A DNA stretch of 64,000 nucleotides from Marinomonas aquimarina (lineage in GTDB: Bacteria > Pseudomonadota > Gammaproteobacteria > Pseudomonadales > Marinomonadaceae): assembly GCF_900089755.1 (NCBI RefSeq), contig NZ_FLOC01000008.1:1-64000 (forward strand). Reading direction: 5' to 3'. The stretch's first letter is position 1, and each line of letters starts with the position of its first letter. Under the pieces are notes generated by a model, which saw only the letters and a program-made list of their open reading frames with translations, did not search any database and was not told where the DNA came from. Shown here one piece after another: positions 35,280 through 46,423 of this stretch. The position numbers and the translations under genes are program-made.

Positions 35280-36299
35280 TTAATTGTTGGTTAGGTAAGC
35301 TTCAAAAGCTTCGGAGAATTGCTCCGCGAAGCCAAAGTCCTCTTTCACCAACAGGTATGCCGCAATATCATTTTCTTGTGCAAATTTAAGGCCGTCTTCT
35401 GGACCCAATACGGTAATAGCTGTCGCCAAACCATCTGCACGGGTTGCATTGGAATCAATAACAGTGACCGACACCAATCGATGGGTGATCGGTTTGCCTG
35501 TCGTCGGATCAATGGTGTGCGAATAGCGCACCCCATTCTCTTCAAAGTAGTTACGGTAATCGCCAGAGGTTGCAATGGCGATATCTTTAGCGCTGATCAC
35601 ACGCTGTGCCACATTGTGCCCACCCGCTGGACTTTCCACGCCGACCGCCCAAGAACTGCCGTCAAGTTTGCGGCCCGACACGAGGATCTCACCGCCCACT
35701 TCTACTAGGTAATTGCTAATACCGGATTGCTGTAACGTGCGAGCCACTTCATCAACACCGTAACCTTTGGCAATCGATGATAAATCCACATAAACATCAC
35801 GGGATTTTGTTAACTCGTTGCCGTCCAACTTGACATAATGGTAGCCCACTTGCTCTTGGGCAGTGACAATCTCATTCTCAGTTGGCACTTGATCATTGTG
35901 GGCGCCCGGACCAAATCCCCACAGGTTCACCAGCGGCCCAACGGTGACATCGTATTTACCACCTGTTAGCTCACTGATGTTAAGCGCCTCGCCTAGCACG
36001 TACGCCAAATCATCTGAAACGGTGACTCGGGTGCCAGCAGGCTGCTTATTAAATTCTGATAGTTCTGAAGTTGGGTCGTAAGTCGACATCAGCTTGTTGA
36101 TGCGCAATAGCACACTGTCCACTTCAGATTTTAACTGCTCACGACTCGGCGCATCGGCGGTCGTGGTGTATTTAACCGTATAGGTCGTGCCCATGGTTGG
36201 GCCTGAGAAGCTCACGAGCTCAGGAGAAAATGAAACTGCTTTGTAAAGGATGGTGACTAAAACCGCGGCCACCAACGCCAGCAATACTTTGTTTTTCAT
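35280..36299 (-). CDS. apbE: FMN transferase ApbE
   Basis: A 339-residue flavin transferase that moves FMN from FAD onto threonines of NqrB and NqrC in the periplasm. GPTMGTTYTVKY is the family start, and DLSSIAKGYGVDEVAR and ATSGDYRNYFEENGVRYSH contain the metal-binding residues. The N-terminus (VLLALVAAVLVTILYKAVSF) is a signal anchor or leader but lacks the lipobox cysteine found in many ApbE proteins. It is separated from nqrF by a hairpin terminator and followed by nqrM with a 14-bp gap. Confidence 0.94.
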   Translation of the reverse strand: MKNKVLLALVAAVLVTILYKAVSFSPELVSFSGPTMGTTYTVKYTTTADAPSREQLKSEVDSVLLRINKLMSTYDPTSELSEFNKQPAGTRVTVSDDLAYVLGEALNISELTGGKYDVTVGPLVNLWGFGPGAHNDQVPTENEIVTAQEQVGYHYVKLDGNELTKSRDVYVDLSSIAKGYGVDEVARTLQQSGISNYLVEVGGEILVSGRKLDGSSWAVGVESPAGGHNVAQRVISAKDIAIATSGDYRNYFEENGVRYSHTIDPTTGKPITHRLVSVTVIDSNATRADGLATAITVLGPEDGLKFAQENDIAAYLLVKEDFGFAEQFSEAFEAYLTNN

Positions 36300-36326
36300 A
36301 GGTACCCAACAGAGTTTGGAGGAAAG

Positions 36327-36357
36327 AAAAACAAAGACCCACCGAACGGGTGGGTCT
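36327..36357 (-). terminator. Terminator or attenuator between nqrF and apbE
   Basis: On the minus strand GACCCACC and GGTGGGTC pair over eight or more bases (36335-36357) and are followed by TTTGTTTTTC (36327-36334). It lies in the 73-bp gap after nqrF, so apbE, nqrM and sthA are probably made at a lower level than the pump subunits. Confidence 0.75.
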
Positions 36358-36372
36358 GTGTTTCATTCAGTG

Positions 36373-37599
36373 CTAGCCACCAAAGTCGTCAAGAAGGATA
36401 TTTTCTTTCTCAACGCCTAAGTCTTCCAGCATTTTGATGACAGACGCGTTCATCATTGGAGGTCCACACATGTAGAACTCACAATCTTCTGGTGCTGGGT
36501 GATCTTTCAAGTAGTTGTCATACAACACATTGTGAATGAAGCCAGTCTTACCTTCCCAGTTATCTTCTGGTTGCGGATCAGACAGAGCTAGATGCCATTC
36601 AAAGTTGTCGTTTTCTTCTTGAAGTTGATCGTACTCTTCTGTGTAGAAGGCTTCACGCAAACTACGTGCACCGTACCAGAAAGACATCTTACGTGAAGAG
36701 TTTAGACGCTTAAGCTGATCGAAGATGTGCGAGCGCATTGGCGCCATACCCGCACCACCACCGATGAAGACCATCTCTGCATCGGTGTCTTTGGCGAAGA
36801 ACTCACCAAATGGACCGTATACTTTGATCTTATCACCTGGTTTCAAGCTGAATACGTAAGATGACATTTGACCTGGTGGTACATCGTCTTTACCCGGTGG
36901 TGGCGACGCGATACGGATGTTGAATTTAACAACGCCCTTCTCTTCTGGGTAGTTCGCCATCGAGTAAGCTCGAATGATCGTCTCGTCCACTTTAGAAACA
37001 AATTTCCAAAGGTTAAAGTGATCCCAGTCGCCACGGTACTCTTCTTGGATATCAAAGTCTTTGTAGTGAACCGTGTGCGCAGGCGCTTCAAGCTGTACGT
37101 AACCACCAGCACGGAAGTCAACGTTTTCACCTTCAGGAAGGCGTAGTGTCAACTCTTTGATGAAGGTTGCAACGTTCGGGTTAGACTCAACAGTACATTC
37201 CCAAGCTTTTACACCGAATACTTCTTCAGGCACTTCTACGTCCATGTCTTGTTTCACAGAAACCTGACAAGATAGACGGTAGCCTTCTTTTTCTTCACGG
37301 CGCGTAAAGTGTGACTGCTCAGTCGATAGCATAGAGCCACCACCCGACATCACTTTACACTTACACTGTGCACAGGTACCACCACCACCACACGCAGATG
37401 ATAGGAAGATACCGCTGTTTGCTAGGGTTTGTAGAAGCTTGCCACCGGCTGGTGCCGTCACTTCCTTTTCCCCATTAATACGGATTGTTACGTCACCACT
37501 ACTTACTAGGCGGGCGCGAGCGAACAAAATGATCGCTACCAACGCCAGCACGATAGCGGTAAACATCACAACACCTAGAATAATTGTATCTAAGTCCAT
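36373..37599 (-). CDS. nqrF: Na+-NQR subunit F (NADH-oxidising)
   Basis: A 408-residue subunit, the electron entry point. One membrane helix (residues 6-28) is followed by a [2Fe-2S] ferredoxin domain with C70, C76, C79 and C111, then a ferredoxin-reductase domain with RAYSMANYP (FAD) and [11 protein letters not shown] (NADH). The end is LLDDFGG, the family C-terminus. Length matches Vibrio NqrF (408). Last subunit gene of the operon, 42 bp after nqrE. Confidence 0.98.
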   Translation of the reverse strand: MDLDTIILGVVMFTAIVLALVAIILFARARLVSSGDVTIRINGEKEVTAPAGGKLLQTLANSGIFLSSACGGGGTCAQCKCKVMSGGGSMLSTEQSHFTRREEKEGYRLSCQVSVKQDMDVEVPEEVFGVKAWECTVESNPNVATFIKELTLRLPEGENVDFRAGGYVQLEAPAHTVHYKDFDIQEEYRGDWDHFNLWKFVSKVDETIIRAYSMANYPEEKGVVKFNIRIASPPPGKDDVPPGQMSSYVFSLKPGDKIKVYGPFGEFFAKDTDAEMVFIGGGAGMAPMRSHIFDQLKRLNSSRKMSFWYGARSLREAFYTEEYDQLQEENDNFEWHLALSDPQPEDNWEGKTGFIHNVLYDNYLKDHPAPEDCEFYMCGPPMMNASVIKMLEDLGVEKENILLDDFGG

Positions 37600-37641
37600 G
37601 CTAGTTTAACCTTTTTTCTTGGTTGTCTAACTGTGCAGCGA

Positions 37642-38250
37642 TTAAAGCTGCACACCAGAAAATGACATGAAGCCCAAGCTCATCAGACCAACGGTGATGA
37701 ACGTGATACCCAAACCGCGTAGACCCGCAGGCACGTCAGAGTATTTAAGCTTCTCACGGATACCTGCAAGCGCAGCAATCGCAAGCGCCCAACCGATACC
37801 AGCACCAACACCGTAAACCAAACTTTCAGAGAAGTTGTAATCACGTTCAACCATGAACAATGATGCACCCATGATGGCACAGTTTACTGTGATCAGTGGC
37901 AAGAACACGCCCAGTGCGTTGTATAACGCTGGCATGTACTTATCCAAAGTCATTTCCAATATTTGTACAATCGCTGCGATAACACCGATGTAGCTCAATA
38001 GACCCAAGAAACTAAGGTCAACATTTGGCAGACCTGCCCAGTCCAATGCGCCTTCTTTAAGAAGGTTTTGGTACAGCAGGTTGTTCACAGGAACCGTTAC
38101 CGCCAATACGATTACTACGGCAATACCTAGACCAATGGCCGTTTCTACTTTCTTAGACAGCGCTAGGAAAGTACACATACCAAGGAAGAAGGCCAAAGCC
38201 ATGTTTTCGACGAAAACTGCCTTAATAAAAAGACTGATTAGGTGTTCCAT
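37642..38250 (-). CDS. nqrE: Na+-NQR subunit E
   Basis: A 202-residue integral membrane subunit with six predicted helices. With NqrD it forms the sodium path and holds an iron centre by conserved cysteines. [15 protein letters not shown] and [13 protein letters not shown] are family motifs with those cysteines. It begins one base after the nqrD stop. Confidence 0.98.
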   Translation of the reverse strand: MEHLISLFIKAVFVENMALAFFLGMCTFLALSKKVETAIGLGIAVVIVLAVTVPVNNLLYQNLLKEGALDWAGLPNVDLSFLGLLSYIGVIAAIVQILEMTLDKYMPALYNALGVFLPLITVNCAIMGASLFMVERDYNFSESLVYGVGAGIGWALAIAALAGIREKLKYSDVPAGLRGLGITFITVGLMSLGFMSFSGVQL

Positions 38251-38913
38251 TTATAGGGCCTCCTGAGAACGAGAGTTTTTCGCAATCTTGAACTCTGGCT
38301 CTTCAACCTGCTCTTTCTTGTATGCACGTAGCGCCCAGATAACTAGACCTATTACGAAGAAAGCACTTGGTGGAAGAAGCATCAAACCGTTTGGCTGGTA
38401 CCAGCCACCGTTTTGAACTGTTTCCAATACTGGAACACCAAAAAGTTTACCCGCGCCCAATAGCTCACGGAAGAAACCAACAATCATCAGCATCGCACTG
38501 TAGCCCAGACCGTTACCGATACCGTCTAGGAAACTCATCGCTGGACCGTTCTTCATGGCGTACGCTTCGGCACGACCCATTACGATACAGTTAGTGATGA
38601 TCAGACCTACGAATACCGACAGCTGCTTACTGATTTCAAACGCAAACGCTTTCAGTACTTGGTCTACCACAATTACCAACGAAGCAATGATGATCATCTG
38701 AACGATGATACGGATGCTGTTTGGAATGTGCGCGCGGATCACCGCGATAAACAAGTTCGAGAATGCACACACCGTTGTTAGGGCGATCGACATTACCAAA
38801 CTTACGCTTAAACTACTTGTAACTGCCAGTGCAGAACAGATACCAAGGATCTGTAATGCAATTGGGTTATTTGAAAGAATCGGTCCAAACAGGACTTTTT
38901 TCACTTCAGACAT
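38251..38913 (-). CDS. nqrD: Na+-NQR subunit D
   Basis: A 220-residue integral membrane subunit homologous to NqrE and RnfE. The iron-binding cysteines lie in [10 protein letters not shown] and [12 protein letters not shown]. The C-terminal tail is polar ([16 protein letters not shown]). Immediately adjacent to nqrE and 2 bp after nqrC. Confidence 0.98.
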   Translation of the reverse strand: MSEVKKVLFGPILSNNPIALQILGICSALAVTSSLSVSLVMSIALTTVCAFSNLFIAVIRAHIPNSIRIIVQMIIIASLVIVVDQVLKAFAFEISKQLSVFVGLIITNCIVMGRAEAYAMKNGPAMSFLDGIGNGLGYSAMLMIVGFFRELLGAGKLFGVPVLETVQNGGWYQPNGLMLLPPSAFFVIGLVIWALRAYKKEQVEEPEFKIAKNSRSQEAL

Positions 38914-38915
38914 GC

Positions 38916-39713
38916 TTACACTCCTTCACTACGCAGCTTGGTAAGGAAAGGACCAAAGCCTTCTTCACCCAACCAGTATTGAACCAGGTTCGTTACACCA
39001 CGGCTTGTCAACGTCGCACCAGAAAGGCCATCTACTTTATGAGACGCTTGAGGGTCGTTGGCATCCACCGCCCCTTTCGCTAGACCAAGCACTGCTTCGC
39101 CTTGCTCATTGTAAACTTCTTTACCTGCCCAAAGTGCTTTCCAAGCTGGATTGTCAACTTCACCACCTAGCCCAGGAGTTTCAGCTTGTTGGTAGAAACC
39201 AAAGCCAACCACTGTTGAGAAGTCTTCTTCCAAGGCCATAAAGCCGTACATAGTTGACCATAGGCCGTAACCGTGTACCGGAAGAATGATGCGCGCTTTC
39301 GCGTCTTCATCTTTAACAACATATACCGTTGCAAACTTCGCACGACGTTTGATGCTCGCTGGATCTTCATCCCCACTTAGAGAAGAAGACAGAGCCGGAT
39401 CTTTCGCCGCTGCTTGCTGGTTGTAAGATGCTACCGTAACGCCCGCTTCAGCAAGCTCTGCGTCGGTTGCAAAACGACCTTCAGCTACGTTTACTAGACG
39501 CTTTTCAACGTTCGCAAACACTCTATCAATGTCATCACCAGGCTGAAGCATTTGTGCCGCTGCAAGGATGTTACGTTTACGGTCAAGGTCTTTGTTGGCT
39601 TGCTGAATTGGCTTTAGGCCAACCGCTGCGCCGGCAACAAAGATGGAACACACCAAACACAGTGCCACCGCAACAATGATGGTTTTTGAAATGCTATCGT
39701 TACTGCTAGCCAT
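38916..39713 (-). CDS. nqrC: Na+-NQR subunit C
   Basis: A 265-residue membrane-anchored subunit with one N-terminal helix and a periplasmic flavin-binding domain. The motif [12 protein letters not shown] carries the threonine to which ApbE attaches FMN (T234 from the ATG at 39713). The start lies inside the nqrB end, an 8-base overlap, so translation is coupled. A longer TTG frame to 39722 adds three residues only. Confidence 0.96.
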   Translation of the reverse strand: MASSNDSISKTIIVAVALCLVCSIFVAGAAVGLKPIQQANKDLDRKRNILAAAQMLQPGDDIDRVFANVEKRLVNVAEGRFATDAELAEAGVTVASYNQQAAAKDPALSSSLSGDEDPASIKRRAKFATVYVVKDEDAKARIILPVHGYGLWSTMYGFMALEEDFSTVVGFGFYQQAETPGLGGEVDNPAWKALWAGKEVYNEQGEAVLGLAKGAVDANDPQASHKVDGLSGATLTSRGVTNLVQYWLGEEGFGPFLTKLRSEGV

Positions 39714-40902
39714 TACGAGCAATCCTCCGTTTGATGTTTGCTTGCACTACGAAGTGGTCGATGAACGGAGCAAACAAGTTAGCGAACAAGATTGCCAACA
39801 TCATACCTTCTGGGTAAGCCGGGTTAATCACACGGATCAAGACTACCATGACACCAATAAGCGCACCGTAGAACCACTTACCACGGTTCGTCAAAGACGC
39901 TGATACTGGATCAGTCGCCATGTACATCATACCGAAAGCAAAACCACCGATAACTAGGTGCCAGTACCAAGACGTTGCAAACATCGGGTTGGTATCAGAA
40001 CCGATCGCATTGAATAGCAACGAGGTTGCCACCATGCCAGCCATAACACCCGCAACGATACGCCAAGAAGCGATCTTCATGATCAATAGCGCACCACCAC
40101 CAATCAAGATGGCCAGAGTAGAGGTCTCACCCATAGAACCTTGGATGAAGCCGAAGAAGGCATCAGACCAAGAAACAGATAGCGCTTCCATACCGCCGGC
40201 AGCCATTTGGCTTAGAGCTGTTGCACCAGAGTAACCGTCTACCGCAGTCCAAACCGCATCACCCGACATAGACGCTGGGTAAGCAAAGAATAGGAAGGCA
40301 CGACCCGCAAGCGCTGGGTTAAGGAAGTTTTTACCCGTACCACCAAACACCTCTTTACCAAGTACCACACCAAAAGTAATACCTAGGGCAACCTGCCAAA
40401 GTGGAATGGTTGCTGGAAGTGTCAGCGCGAACAGGATAGAGGTTACGAAGAAACCTTCGTTCACTTCGTGCTTACGCACGGCAGCAAACAATACTTCCCA
40501 GAAACCACCCACCACGAAGGTGGTTAGGTAAACCGGTAAGAAGTACATGGCACCGTAAATAATGTTATCCCAGATGCTGTCTACGTTGTACGCAGTCAAT
40601 GCACCGATCACACCTTGACGCCAAGTATCAGCAGGCGCTGCACCCATTGCGTCTAACGCTGTGTTGGCTTGGAAGCCGATGTTGTACATACCAAAGAACA
40701 TCGCTGGGAATGTACACATCCAAACAAGAATCATGACACGCTTCATATCAACCGCGTCACGGACGTGAGAACCGCCTTTCGTTACACTACTTGGACGGTA
40801 AAGAATGGTATCTACCGCTTCGTAAAGCGCGTACCACTTCTCATATTTGCCGCCTGAATGAAATTCAGGCTCCACTTTATCTAGAATATTTCTAAGACCC
40901 AT
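39706..40902 (-). CDS. nqrB: Na+-NQR subunit B
   Basis: A 398-residue integral membrane subunit with ten predicted helices. It carries a covalently bound FMN and the quinone site. DGYSGATAL holds the modified threonine T228 (T236 in Vibrio cholerae). [13 protein letters not shown] and ITDRVVN-like stretches fit the family. It starts 3 bp after nqrA and overlaps nqrC. Confidence 0.98.
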   Translation of the reverse strand: MGLRNILDKVEPEFHSGGKYEKWYALYEAVDTILYRPSSVTKGGSHVRDAVDMKRVMILVWMCTFPAMFFGMYNIGFQANTALDAMGAAPADTWRQGVIGALTAYNVDSIWDNIIYGAMYFLPVYLTTFVVGGFWEVLFAAVRKHEVNEGFFVTSILFALTLPATIPLWQVALGITFGVVLGKEVFGGTGKNFLNPALAGRAFLFFAYPASMSGDAVWTAVDGYSGATALSQMAAGGMEALSVSWSDAFFGFIQGSMGETSTLAILIGGGALLIMKIASWRIVAGVMAGMVATSLLFNAIGSDTNPMFATSWYWHLVIGGFAFGMMYMATDPVSASLTNRGKWFYGALIGVMVVLIRVINPAYPEGMMLAILFANLFAPFIDHFVVQANIKRRIARNG

Positions 40903-40905
40903 GGA

Positions 40906-42243
40906 TTAACCCTCTTTCTCAATCGTTGTGAGACAGTCACGCAGAATTGGGCCGTACTCGAACTTACCAGAACAAGCGTATGTCATTAACGCTAGATCTT
41001 CTTCGTCAAGTTCTAGACCACCTAGTTTCTGAGCCTGCTCAGTGTCGCCTACTACCAAAGCGCGCAATAATTGAGTTGGCAGAATATCCAACGGCATCAA
41101 ACGCTCAAAGTTGCCAAGTGGCAGCATAGTACGATCACTACCGTTAGTCGTGGTGGTCATATTGAACAAAGACTTACCCGTTAGCTTTGAGATAAACACG
41201 TTCAATACAGAGTGTTTCTCAAAACCAGCACGTAAGTAATGCACCATTTGACGCTCACGACCTTCAGCCAGCACTACCACTTGAGAATGGTAACGACCTA
41301 GGTACGCGTATGGACCCGTCGCTTTACGGCCAGATAACACTGAACCAGAGATGATACGGTTGTCACCCTCTAGCAGTTCACCAGCAAGCAATTGATTTAG
41401 GTCCGCACCCACCACTGTACGTAGCAAACGTGGCTTAGACACCTGTGGACCACCAAGCGCGATCACACGAGTCACATCTAATTGACCGTTTACGAACAGC
41501 TCACCAATGGCAACAACGTCTTGGTAGTTAACCGACCAAACCGTTTTCTTGTCGCTTACTGGGTCTAAGTAATGGATATGTGTACCAGCCAAACCTGCAG
41601 GGTGCTTACCAGCAAACTCTTCTACGACGACGTCAGAAGTCGTTGGGATTTTGCTATTAGGCGCTTTACACAGGAATACTTTGCCTTCTGTTAGACGTGT
41701 CAAGACAGTCAAACCGTCAGCAAAAGCTTCCGCTTTATCCGCCAACACGACCGCTGGATCAGCGGCAAGAGGGTTCGTATCAATGGCTGTTACGAAGATT
41801 GAATGAGGAACTGAATCAACTTCAGGAACTTTCGAGAAAGGACGCGTGCGAAGCGCGGTCCACAAGCCAGACTCAACAAGGTTGTCAACCACCTTGTTAC
41901 GATCTAGAGACTTAAGCTCTGATCCTGAGTATTTTGGAAATTCAACGGCATCATTACCTTCAACTTTAATGACAACCGACTGTAGCATACGTCGTTCGCC
42001 ACGATTAATCGCAGCAATTGTACCTGAGGCTGGGGCGGTGTACTTTACTCCTTCCGTTTTCTTATCCGTAAAGATAACCTGCCCTTTTTTGACCTTATCA
42101 CCTTCCGCAACCAACATGGTAGGTTTCATACCATGGTAGTCAGGTCCGATGACCGCAACCGACTTCGCGGTTGGAGCATCCTCAATCACCTGATTGGGAG
42201 CACCGCTGATCGGCAGATCTAGGCCTTTCGTAATTTTATACAT
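40906..42243 (-). CDS. nqrA: Na+-NQR subunit A
   Basis: A 445-residue soluble-face subunit of the Na+ pump. The start [16 protein letters not shown] at 42243 is the family start; the upstream extension to 42273 is not part of it. [16 protein letters not shown] and [20 protein letters not shown] are typical motifs. It opens the operon nqrABCDEF-apbE-nqrM-sthA. Upstream, a 400-bp gap to folX carries a candidate promoter. Confidence 0.97.
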   Translation of the reverse strand: MYKITKGLDLPISGAPNQVIEDAPTAKSVAVIGPDYHGMKPTMLVAEGDKVKKGQVIFTDKKTEGVKYTAPASGTIAAINRGERRMLQSVVIKVEGNDAVEFPKYSGSELKSLDRNKVVDNLVESGLWTALRTRPFSKVPEVDSVPHSIFVTAIDTNPLAADPAVVLADKAEAFADGLTVLTRLTEGKVFLCKAPNSKIPTTSDVVVEEFAGKHPAGLAGTHIHYLDPVSDKKTVWSVNYQDVVAIGELFVNGQLDVTRVIALGGPQVSKPRLLRTVVGADLNQLLAGELLEGDNRIISGSVLSGRKATGPYAYLGRYHSQVVVLAEGRERQMVHYLRAGFEKHSVLNVFISKLTGKSLFNMTTTTNGSDRTMLPLGNFERLMPLDILPTQLLRALVVGDTEQAQKLGGLELDEEDLALMTYACSGKFEYGPILRDCLTTIEKEG

Positions 42244-42646
42244 ATGTTCTGCCCAACAAAAATTGAACACCAAAGCGTACTTACGCTACTGAACCAAATC
42301 CCCTCCGGGAAAGCATTTTGGCCCTCGCCACCTAAACAAGGTAGTTTTATAACGTAATATCACTTCACCGAAAAAACCGTCGTATTATAGAGGTCATTGT
42401 CTTCCTTGACTACTCTTGGACGGTTCCTTTAACTACATGCAATGGGCAAAAATAAAGAAATACCAACTATAAGCGGCGTTTATTTTAGTGAATGCGACGA
42501 GTTTATTTGTATTTTTATTACAGAAACTATTGCTGCCGCTCTTTACATATTTTTCCACGTCTGTTTACGCTTGTACGGTTGCGGCAATCTAGCGAACACG
42601 ACAAAATAGCTTCAGGCACTCTCACACTTTACAAGGGATAAAGGTT
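42244..42646. other. 403-bp intergenic region between nqrA and folX
   Basis: A divergent control region with no supported protein frame. On the minus strand it holds the candidate nqr promoter (42384-42412) and a leader of about 130 nt with the small hairpin AGCGT/ACGCT near 42273. The half nearer folX is AT-rich, and TTGCGG with a weak CAAAAT 17 bp later is the only promoter-like pair I saw on the plus strand. Confidence 0.6.
42384..42412 (-). promoter_or_regulatory. Candidate promoter of the nqr operon
   Basis: On the minus strand TAGTCA (42407-42412), 17 bp, and a perfect TATAAT (42384-42389), about 140 bp upstream of nqrA. The -35 box matches at four of six positions. The long leader leaves room for regulation. 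Confidence 0.5.
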
Positions 42647-43009
42647 ATGTCGCATGCAGCTCAGATACGCATCAAGGATTTGCGCTTACGTACCTATATT
42701 GGCTTCAACGAAGACGAGCAAAAAAACCAGCAAGATGTGGTGATTAATGCTCTGATCGAATACCCTGCCGAATTCGCCTGTCGCAGCGACAACATTGACC
42801 ATGCGGTAAACTATAAAACCATTTGCAAACAAATGATTGCGCATGTGGAAGAGCACCGCTTTTTATTGCTTGAGAGCCTGACCGCACAACTGCTGGAGAT
42901 TTGCCTTGCCCCAGAGCAGGTCACCTATGCCGAAGTCGAAGTCGATAAACCTCACGCCCTGCGTTTTGCCGACTCAGTTTCCTTTCGCTTAGCCCAACAT
43001 AAATCTTAA
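42647..43009 (+). CDS. folX: Dihydroneopterin triphosphate 2'-epimerase FolX
   Basis: A 120-residue enzyme of the tunnelling-fold family that epimerises dihydroneopterin triphosphate to the monapterin form. IRIKDLRLRTYIGFNEDE, VNYKTICKQ and the tail EVDKPHALRFADSVSFRL match E. coli FolX better than FolB. It has AAAGG before the ATG. It precedes mfd by 12 bp and is probably in one operon with it. In related genomes it acts in monapterin synthesis, cofactor of phenylalanine hydroxylase; that link is knowledge, not visible here. Confidence 0.88.
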   Translation: MSHAAQIRIKDLRLRTYIGFNEDEQKNQQDVVINALIEYPAEFACRSDNIDHAVNYKTICKQMIAHVEEHRFLLLESLTAQLLEICLAPEQVTYAEVEVDKPHALRFADSVSFRLAQHKS

Positions 43010-43021
43010 ATAGCCTGACCA

Positions 43022-46000
43022 ATGACCAAACAACACTCTTTAAATTTTGCCGCGGGGTTTAAAAACTACCTCGACAGCCACAACCTGAGCCACAAAGCCA
43101 AACACATTGTCGACATTGCCCAGGCACACACCAAGCCATTGCTCTACATTGCTGCCAGCGCCACCGAACTCAATGAAATAGAAGACAACATTCGCTTTTT
43201 TATCGGCGACCAAACCCTAGTGCTGCGTTTCTCTGATTGGGAAACCCTCCCCTACGACAGTTTTTCACCGCACCAAGACATCATTTCAGATCGCCTTAAC
43301 ACCTTGGCACAGATACGCGACCTGAACTGCGGTGTCATCTTAACCACCATTTCGTCAGCACTTACCCGCATCTGTCCTGAAGAGCACATTGATGCACAAC
43401 GCTTTGAGCTAAAGCTTGAACAACGCTTAGAGCAGAAACAACTGATTGATCGCCTAAGCAATGGCGGCTATTTAAACGTCGACACTGTGACCGGCCATGG
43501 TGAATTCGCCGTACGCGGCGCCATTATGGACGTGTTCCCAATGGGCATGGCCAATCCTATTCGCGTCGAATGGTTCGACGATGAGATTGAGTCGATCCGC
43601 TGGTTTGACGTGGATTCCCAACGCACCATCGAAAAAGTGGATGAAATCAAAATCCTACCCGCCCGTGAAATCTCCACTACACAGCAAGGTATCACAGGGT
43701 TTCGCAAACGCTTTCGCGAGCGCTTTGATATTGATCCACTGAGCAGCCCGATTTATCAAGACGTCACCGAGGGGATTATTCCTGGGGGTATCGAATACTA
43801 CCTACCATTATTTTTTGAACAGACTGGCACACTATTCGATTACTTACGTCAGGAGACGCTGATCCTACGTAATGAGCAAATCAACGAATACGTCGGCGCC
43901 ACCCTGCTCGATTACAAAACGCGCCATGAATCACTGGCTTACGACGTTCAAAAGCCGATCTTGAAACCCAGTGAACTGTGCTTGGTGGAAGACGAATTTT
44001 TTAGCCAGCTAAACGAATTCCCGGGCGTGATTTTCCAAGCAAACGCTGCGCCTGAAGCGTCATTACCTGTCCTGACGGCTGACAATCAAGGCCGCGCCAG
44101 CTTTGCCAAACTCAACGAGTTTCTGGCTCAGCATGAACAAGCCACTCTAATCGTTGCCGAGTCTGCAGGGCGACGCGAAGCACTGCTTGAACTGCTGCAA
44201 GACGCTAAAATCAAGCCTAAGCAATGTGCCAACTGGCAAGCCTTTGAACAACAAAACCAAGGCCTTTTTATCACCGAAGGGTTACTGTCTCACGGCTTCC
44301 AACTGCCACAGCAGATCGTTATTTCAGAGAGTGATTTGCTCGGTGAGCGAGTGACTCAATCCCGTCGTCGCAAAGCCTCCAATATTGATGAAGACGCCAT
44401 CATCCGCAACCTCACCGAACTGCGCATCGGTGCACCTGTGGTACACATCGATCACGGTGTGGGTCGTTACTTAGGTCTCACTAACCTCTCCATCGACGGC
44501 CAAGAAACCGAGCTCTTAACACTAGGCTATGCCAATGATGCCAAGCTGTATGTCCCAGTGTCGTCACTGCAGCTGATTTCACGCTATACAGGGGCCGATG
44601 AGGAGCACGCACCACTGCACAAATTAGGCAGTGAGAAATGGAGCGCCGCCAAGCAAAAAGCCGCGGAAAAAGCCCGCGATACCGCCGCTGAGCTCCTGGA
44701 AATTTACGCCAAACGCGAATCTAAAATCGGCCATTCGTTTGCCTCACCGGATGAGTCCTACAAACAATTTGCTGCAGGGTTTCCGTTTGAAGAGACCCCA
44801 GACCAGCAGCTCGCCATTGATGCGGTCATCCGTGATATGTCGGCCAAAAAAGCCATGGACCGCTTGGTCTGTGGTGACGTCGGATTTGGTAAAACCGAAG
44901 TGGCCATGCGCGCGGCCTTTTTAGCAGTACAGGATGGAAAGCAAGTCGCGGTACTGGTGCCAACCACGCTACTGGCACAACAACACTACGACAACTTCTG
45001 CGACCGTTTTGCTGACTGGCCCGTCCAAGTGGAACTCCTGTCACGCTTCCGTTCCGGCAAGCAAACCACGGCAGCCATTGAGCGCATCCAGCAAGGCACC
45101 GCCGACATCATTGTTGGCACCCACAAATTGATTCAAAGTGATATCAACTTCGCCAATCTTGGCCTCGTCATCATTGATGAGGAGCACCGTTTTGGCGTAA
45201 AACAAAAGGATCAATTTAAAGCCTTACGCGCCGAAGTGGACATTCTGACTCTGACCGCGACACCGATTCCACGTACCCTCAACATGTCCTTAAGTGGCAT
45301 TCGTGACCTATCGATCATTGCCACACCACCGGCGAAACGCTTGTCGGTGAAGACCTTTGTCAAACAAAAAGACAGTCATCAGATTCGCGAAGCCATTTTG
45401 CGTGAGCTGTATCGTGGTGGTCAGGTGTACTTCCTCCACAATGAAGTGCAATCGATTGAAAAAGCCGCAGAAGATTTGAAAGAGCTGGTGCCTGAAGCAC
45501 GCGTGATTGTCGGCCATGGCCAAATGCGCGAGCGCGAACTGGAACAGGTGATGTCAGACTTCTACCATAAGCGCGCCAATGTATTAGTGTGTTCGACCAT
45601 TATCGAAACCGGCATCGACGTTCCTAATGCCAACACCATTATCATCGAACGTGCAGACAAATTTGGTTTAGCGCAATTGCACCAATTGCGTGGTCGTGTG
45701 GGTCGTTCTCACCACCAAGCCTACGCTTACTTGTTGACACCTAGTGACCGCAAAGTGACGCCGGATGCGGAAAAGCGCTTAGAAGCCATCAGCATGGCGG
45801 ACACACTAGGGGCTGGCTTCACCCTAGCCACCCACGACCTTGAAATTCGAGGCACCGGCGAACTACTCGGTGAAGGTCAAAGTGGTCATATCGAACACGT
45901 GGGCTTCTCATTGTTTATGGACATGCTCGATCGTGCGGTGAAATCTCTAAAAAATGGCGAATCACCGGATGTGGACATCAGCTCACCACAGCAAACAGAA

Positions 46001-46423
46001 GTTAATCTGCGTATCCCCGCTCTGATTCCTGAAGACTATCTGGCCGATGTGCACATGCGTCTGATGCTGTACAAGCGCATCGCCAGCGCCAAGGATGATG
46101 CCCAATTGAAAGAACTGCAGGTAGAGATGATCGACCGCTTTGGCCTATTGCCAGATGCCACTAAGAACCTGTTCCGCCAAACAGCCCTCAAGTTCAAAGC
46201 GGAAGCCTTGGGCATCAGTAAAATTGAAGCCAATCAGAATGAAGGTAAGATCTTCTTTAAGAGCAACACGCCAGTGGATCCAATGAAGCTGATCAGCCTG
46301 ATTCAAACCAAACCTGCGCAATTCAAACTATCCGGCTCGGATACTTTGCGTTTTATTGCTAATATGCCCAACGCAGATGAGCGTTTTACTCACACTCTTA
46401 AGACATTGGAACAGTTACATTGA
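43022..46423 (+). CDS. mfd: Transcription-repair coupling factor
   Basis: An 1133-residue helicase-like translocase that clears RNA polymerase stalled at DNA damage and recruits UvrA. It has UvrB-homology domains (1-340), the RNA polymerase interaction domain near 470-540 (HIDHGVGRYLGLTNL), the RecG-like motor with CGDVGFGKTEVAMRAA and IIDEEHRFGVKQKD, the TRG motif and the C-terminal D7 region. The length fits (1148 in E. coli). It starts 12 bp after folX; the downstream csiV-type gene overlaps it. Confidence 0.98.
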   Translation: MTKQHSLNFAAGFKNYLDSHNLSHKAKHIVDIAQAHTKPLLYIAASATELNEIEDNIRFFIGDQTLVLRFSDWETLPYDSFSPHQDIISDRLNTLAQIRDLNCGVILTTISSALTRICPEEHIDAQRFELKLEQRLEQKQLIDRLSNGGYLNVDTVTGHGEFAVRGAIMDVFPMGMANPIRVEWFDDEIESIRWFDVDSQRTIEKVDEIKILPAREISTTQQGITGFRKRFRERFDIDPLSSPIYQDVTEGIIPGGIEYYLPLFFEQTGTLFDYLRQETLILRNEQINEYVGATLLDYKTRHESLAYDVQKPILKPSELCLVEDEFFSQLNEFPGVIFQANAAPEASLPVLTADNQGRASFAKLNEFLAQHEQATLIVAESAGRREALLELLQDAKIKPKQCANWQAFEQQNQGLFITEGLLSHGFQLPQQIVISESDLLGERVTQSRRRKASNIDEDAIIRNLTELRIGAPVVHIDHGVGRYLGLTNLSIDGQETELLTLGYANDAKLYVPVSSLQLISRYTGADEEHAPLHKLGSEKWSAAKQKAAEKARDTAAELLEIYAKRESKIGHSFASPDESYKQFAAGFPFEETPDQQLAIDAVIRDMSAKKAMDRLVCGDVGFGKTEVAMRAAFLAVQDGKQVAVLVPTTLLAQQHYDNFCDRFADWPVQVELLSRFRSGKQTTAAIERIQQGTADIIVGTHKLIQSDINFANLGLVIIDEEHRFGVKQKDQFKALRAEVDILTLTATPIPRTLNMSLSGIRDLSIIATPPAKRLSVKTFVKQKDSHQIREAILRELYRGGQVYFLHNEVQSIEKAAEDLKELVPEARVIVGHGQMRERELEQVMSDFYHKRANVLVCSTIIETGIDVPNANTIIIERADKFGLAQLHQLRGRVGRSHHQAYAYLLTPSDRKVTPDAEKRLEAISMADTLGAGFTLATHDLEIRGTGELLGEGQSGHIEHVGFSLFMDMLDRAVKSLKNGESPDVDISSPQQTEVNLRIPALIPEDYLADVHMRLMLYKRIASAKDDAQLKELQVEMIDRFGLLPDATKNLFRQTALKFKAEALGISKIEANQNEGKIFFKSNTPVDPMKLISLIQTKPAQFKLSGSDTLRFIANMPNADERFTHTLKTLEQLH

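Noticed and set aside
42437-42472. Tiny plus-strand frame (11 codons) upstream of folX as a leader peptide
   Set aside because: It has no ribosome-binding site and no attenuator hairpin pair behind it.
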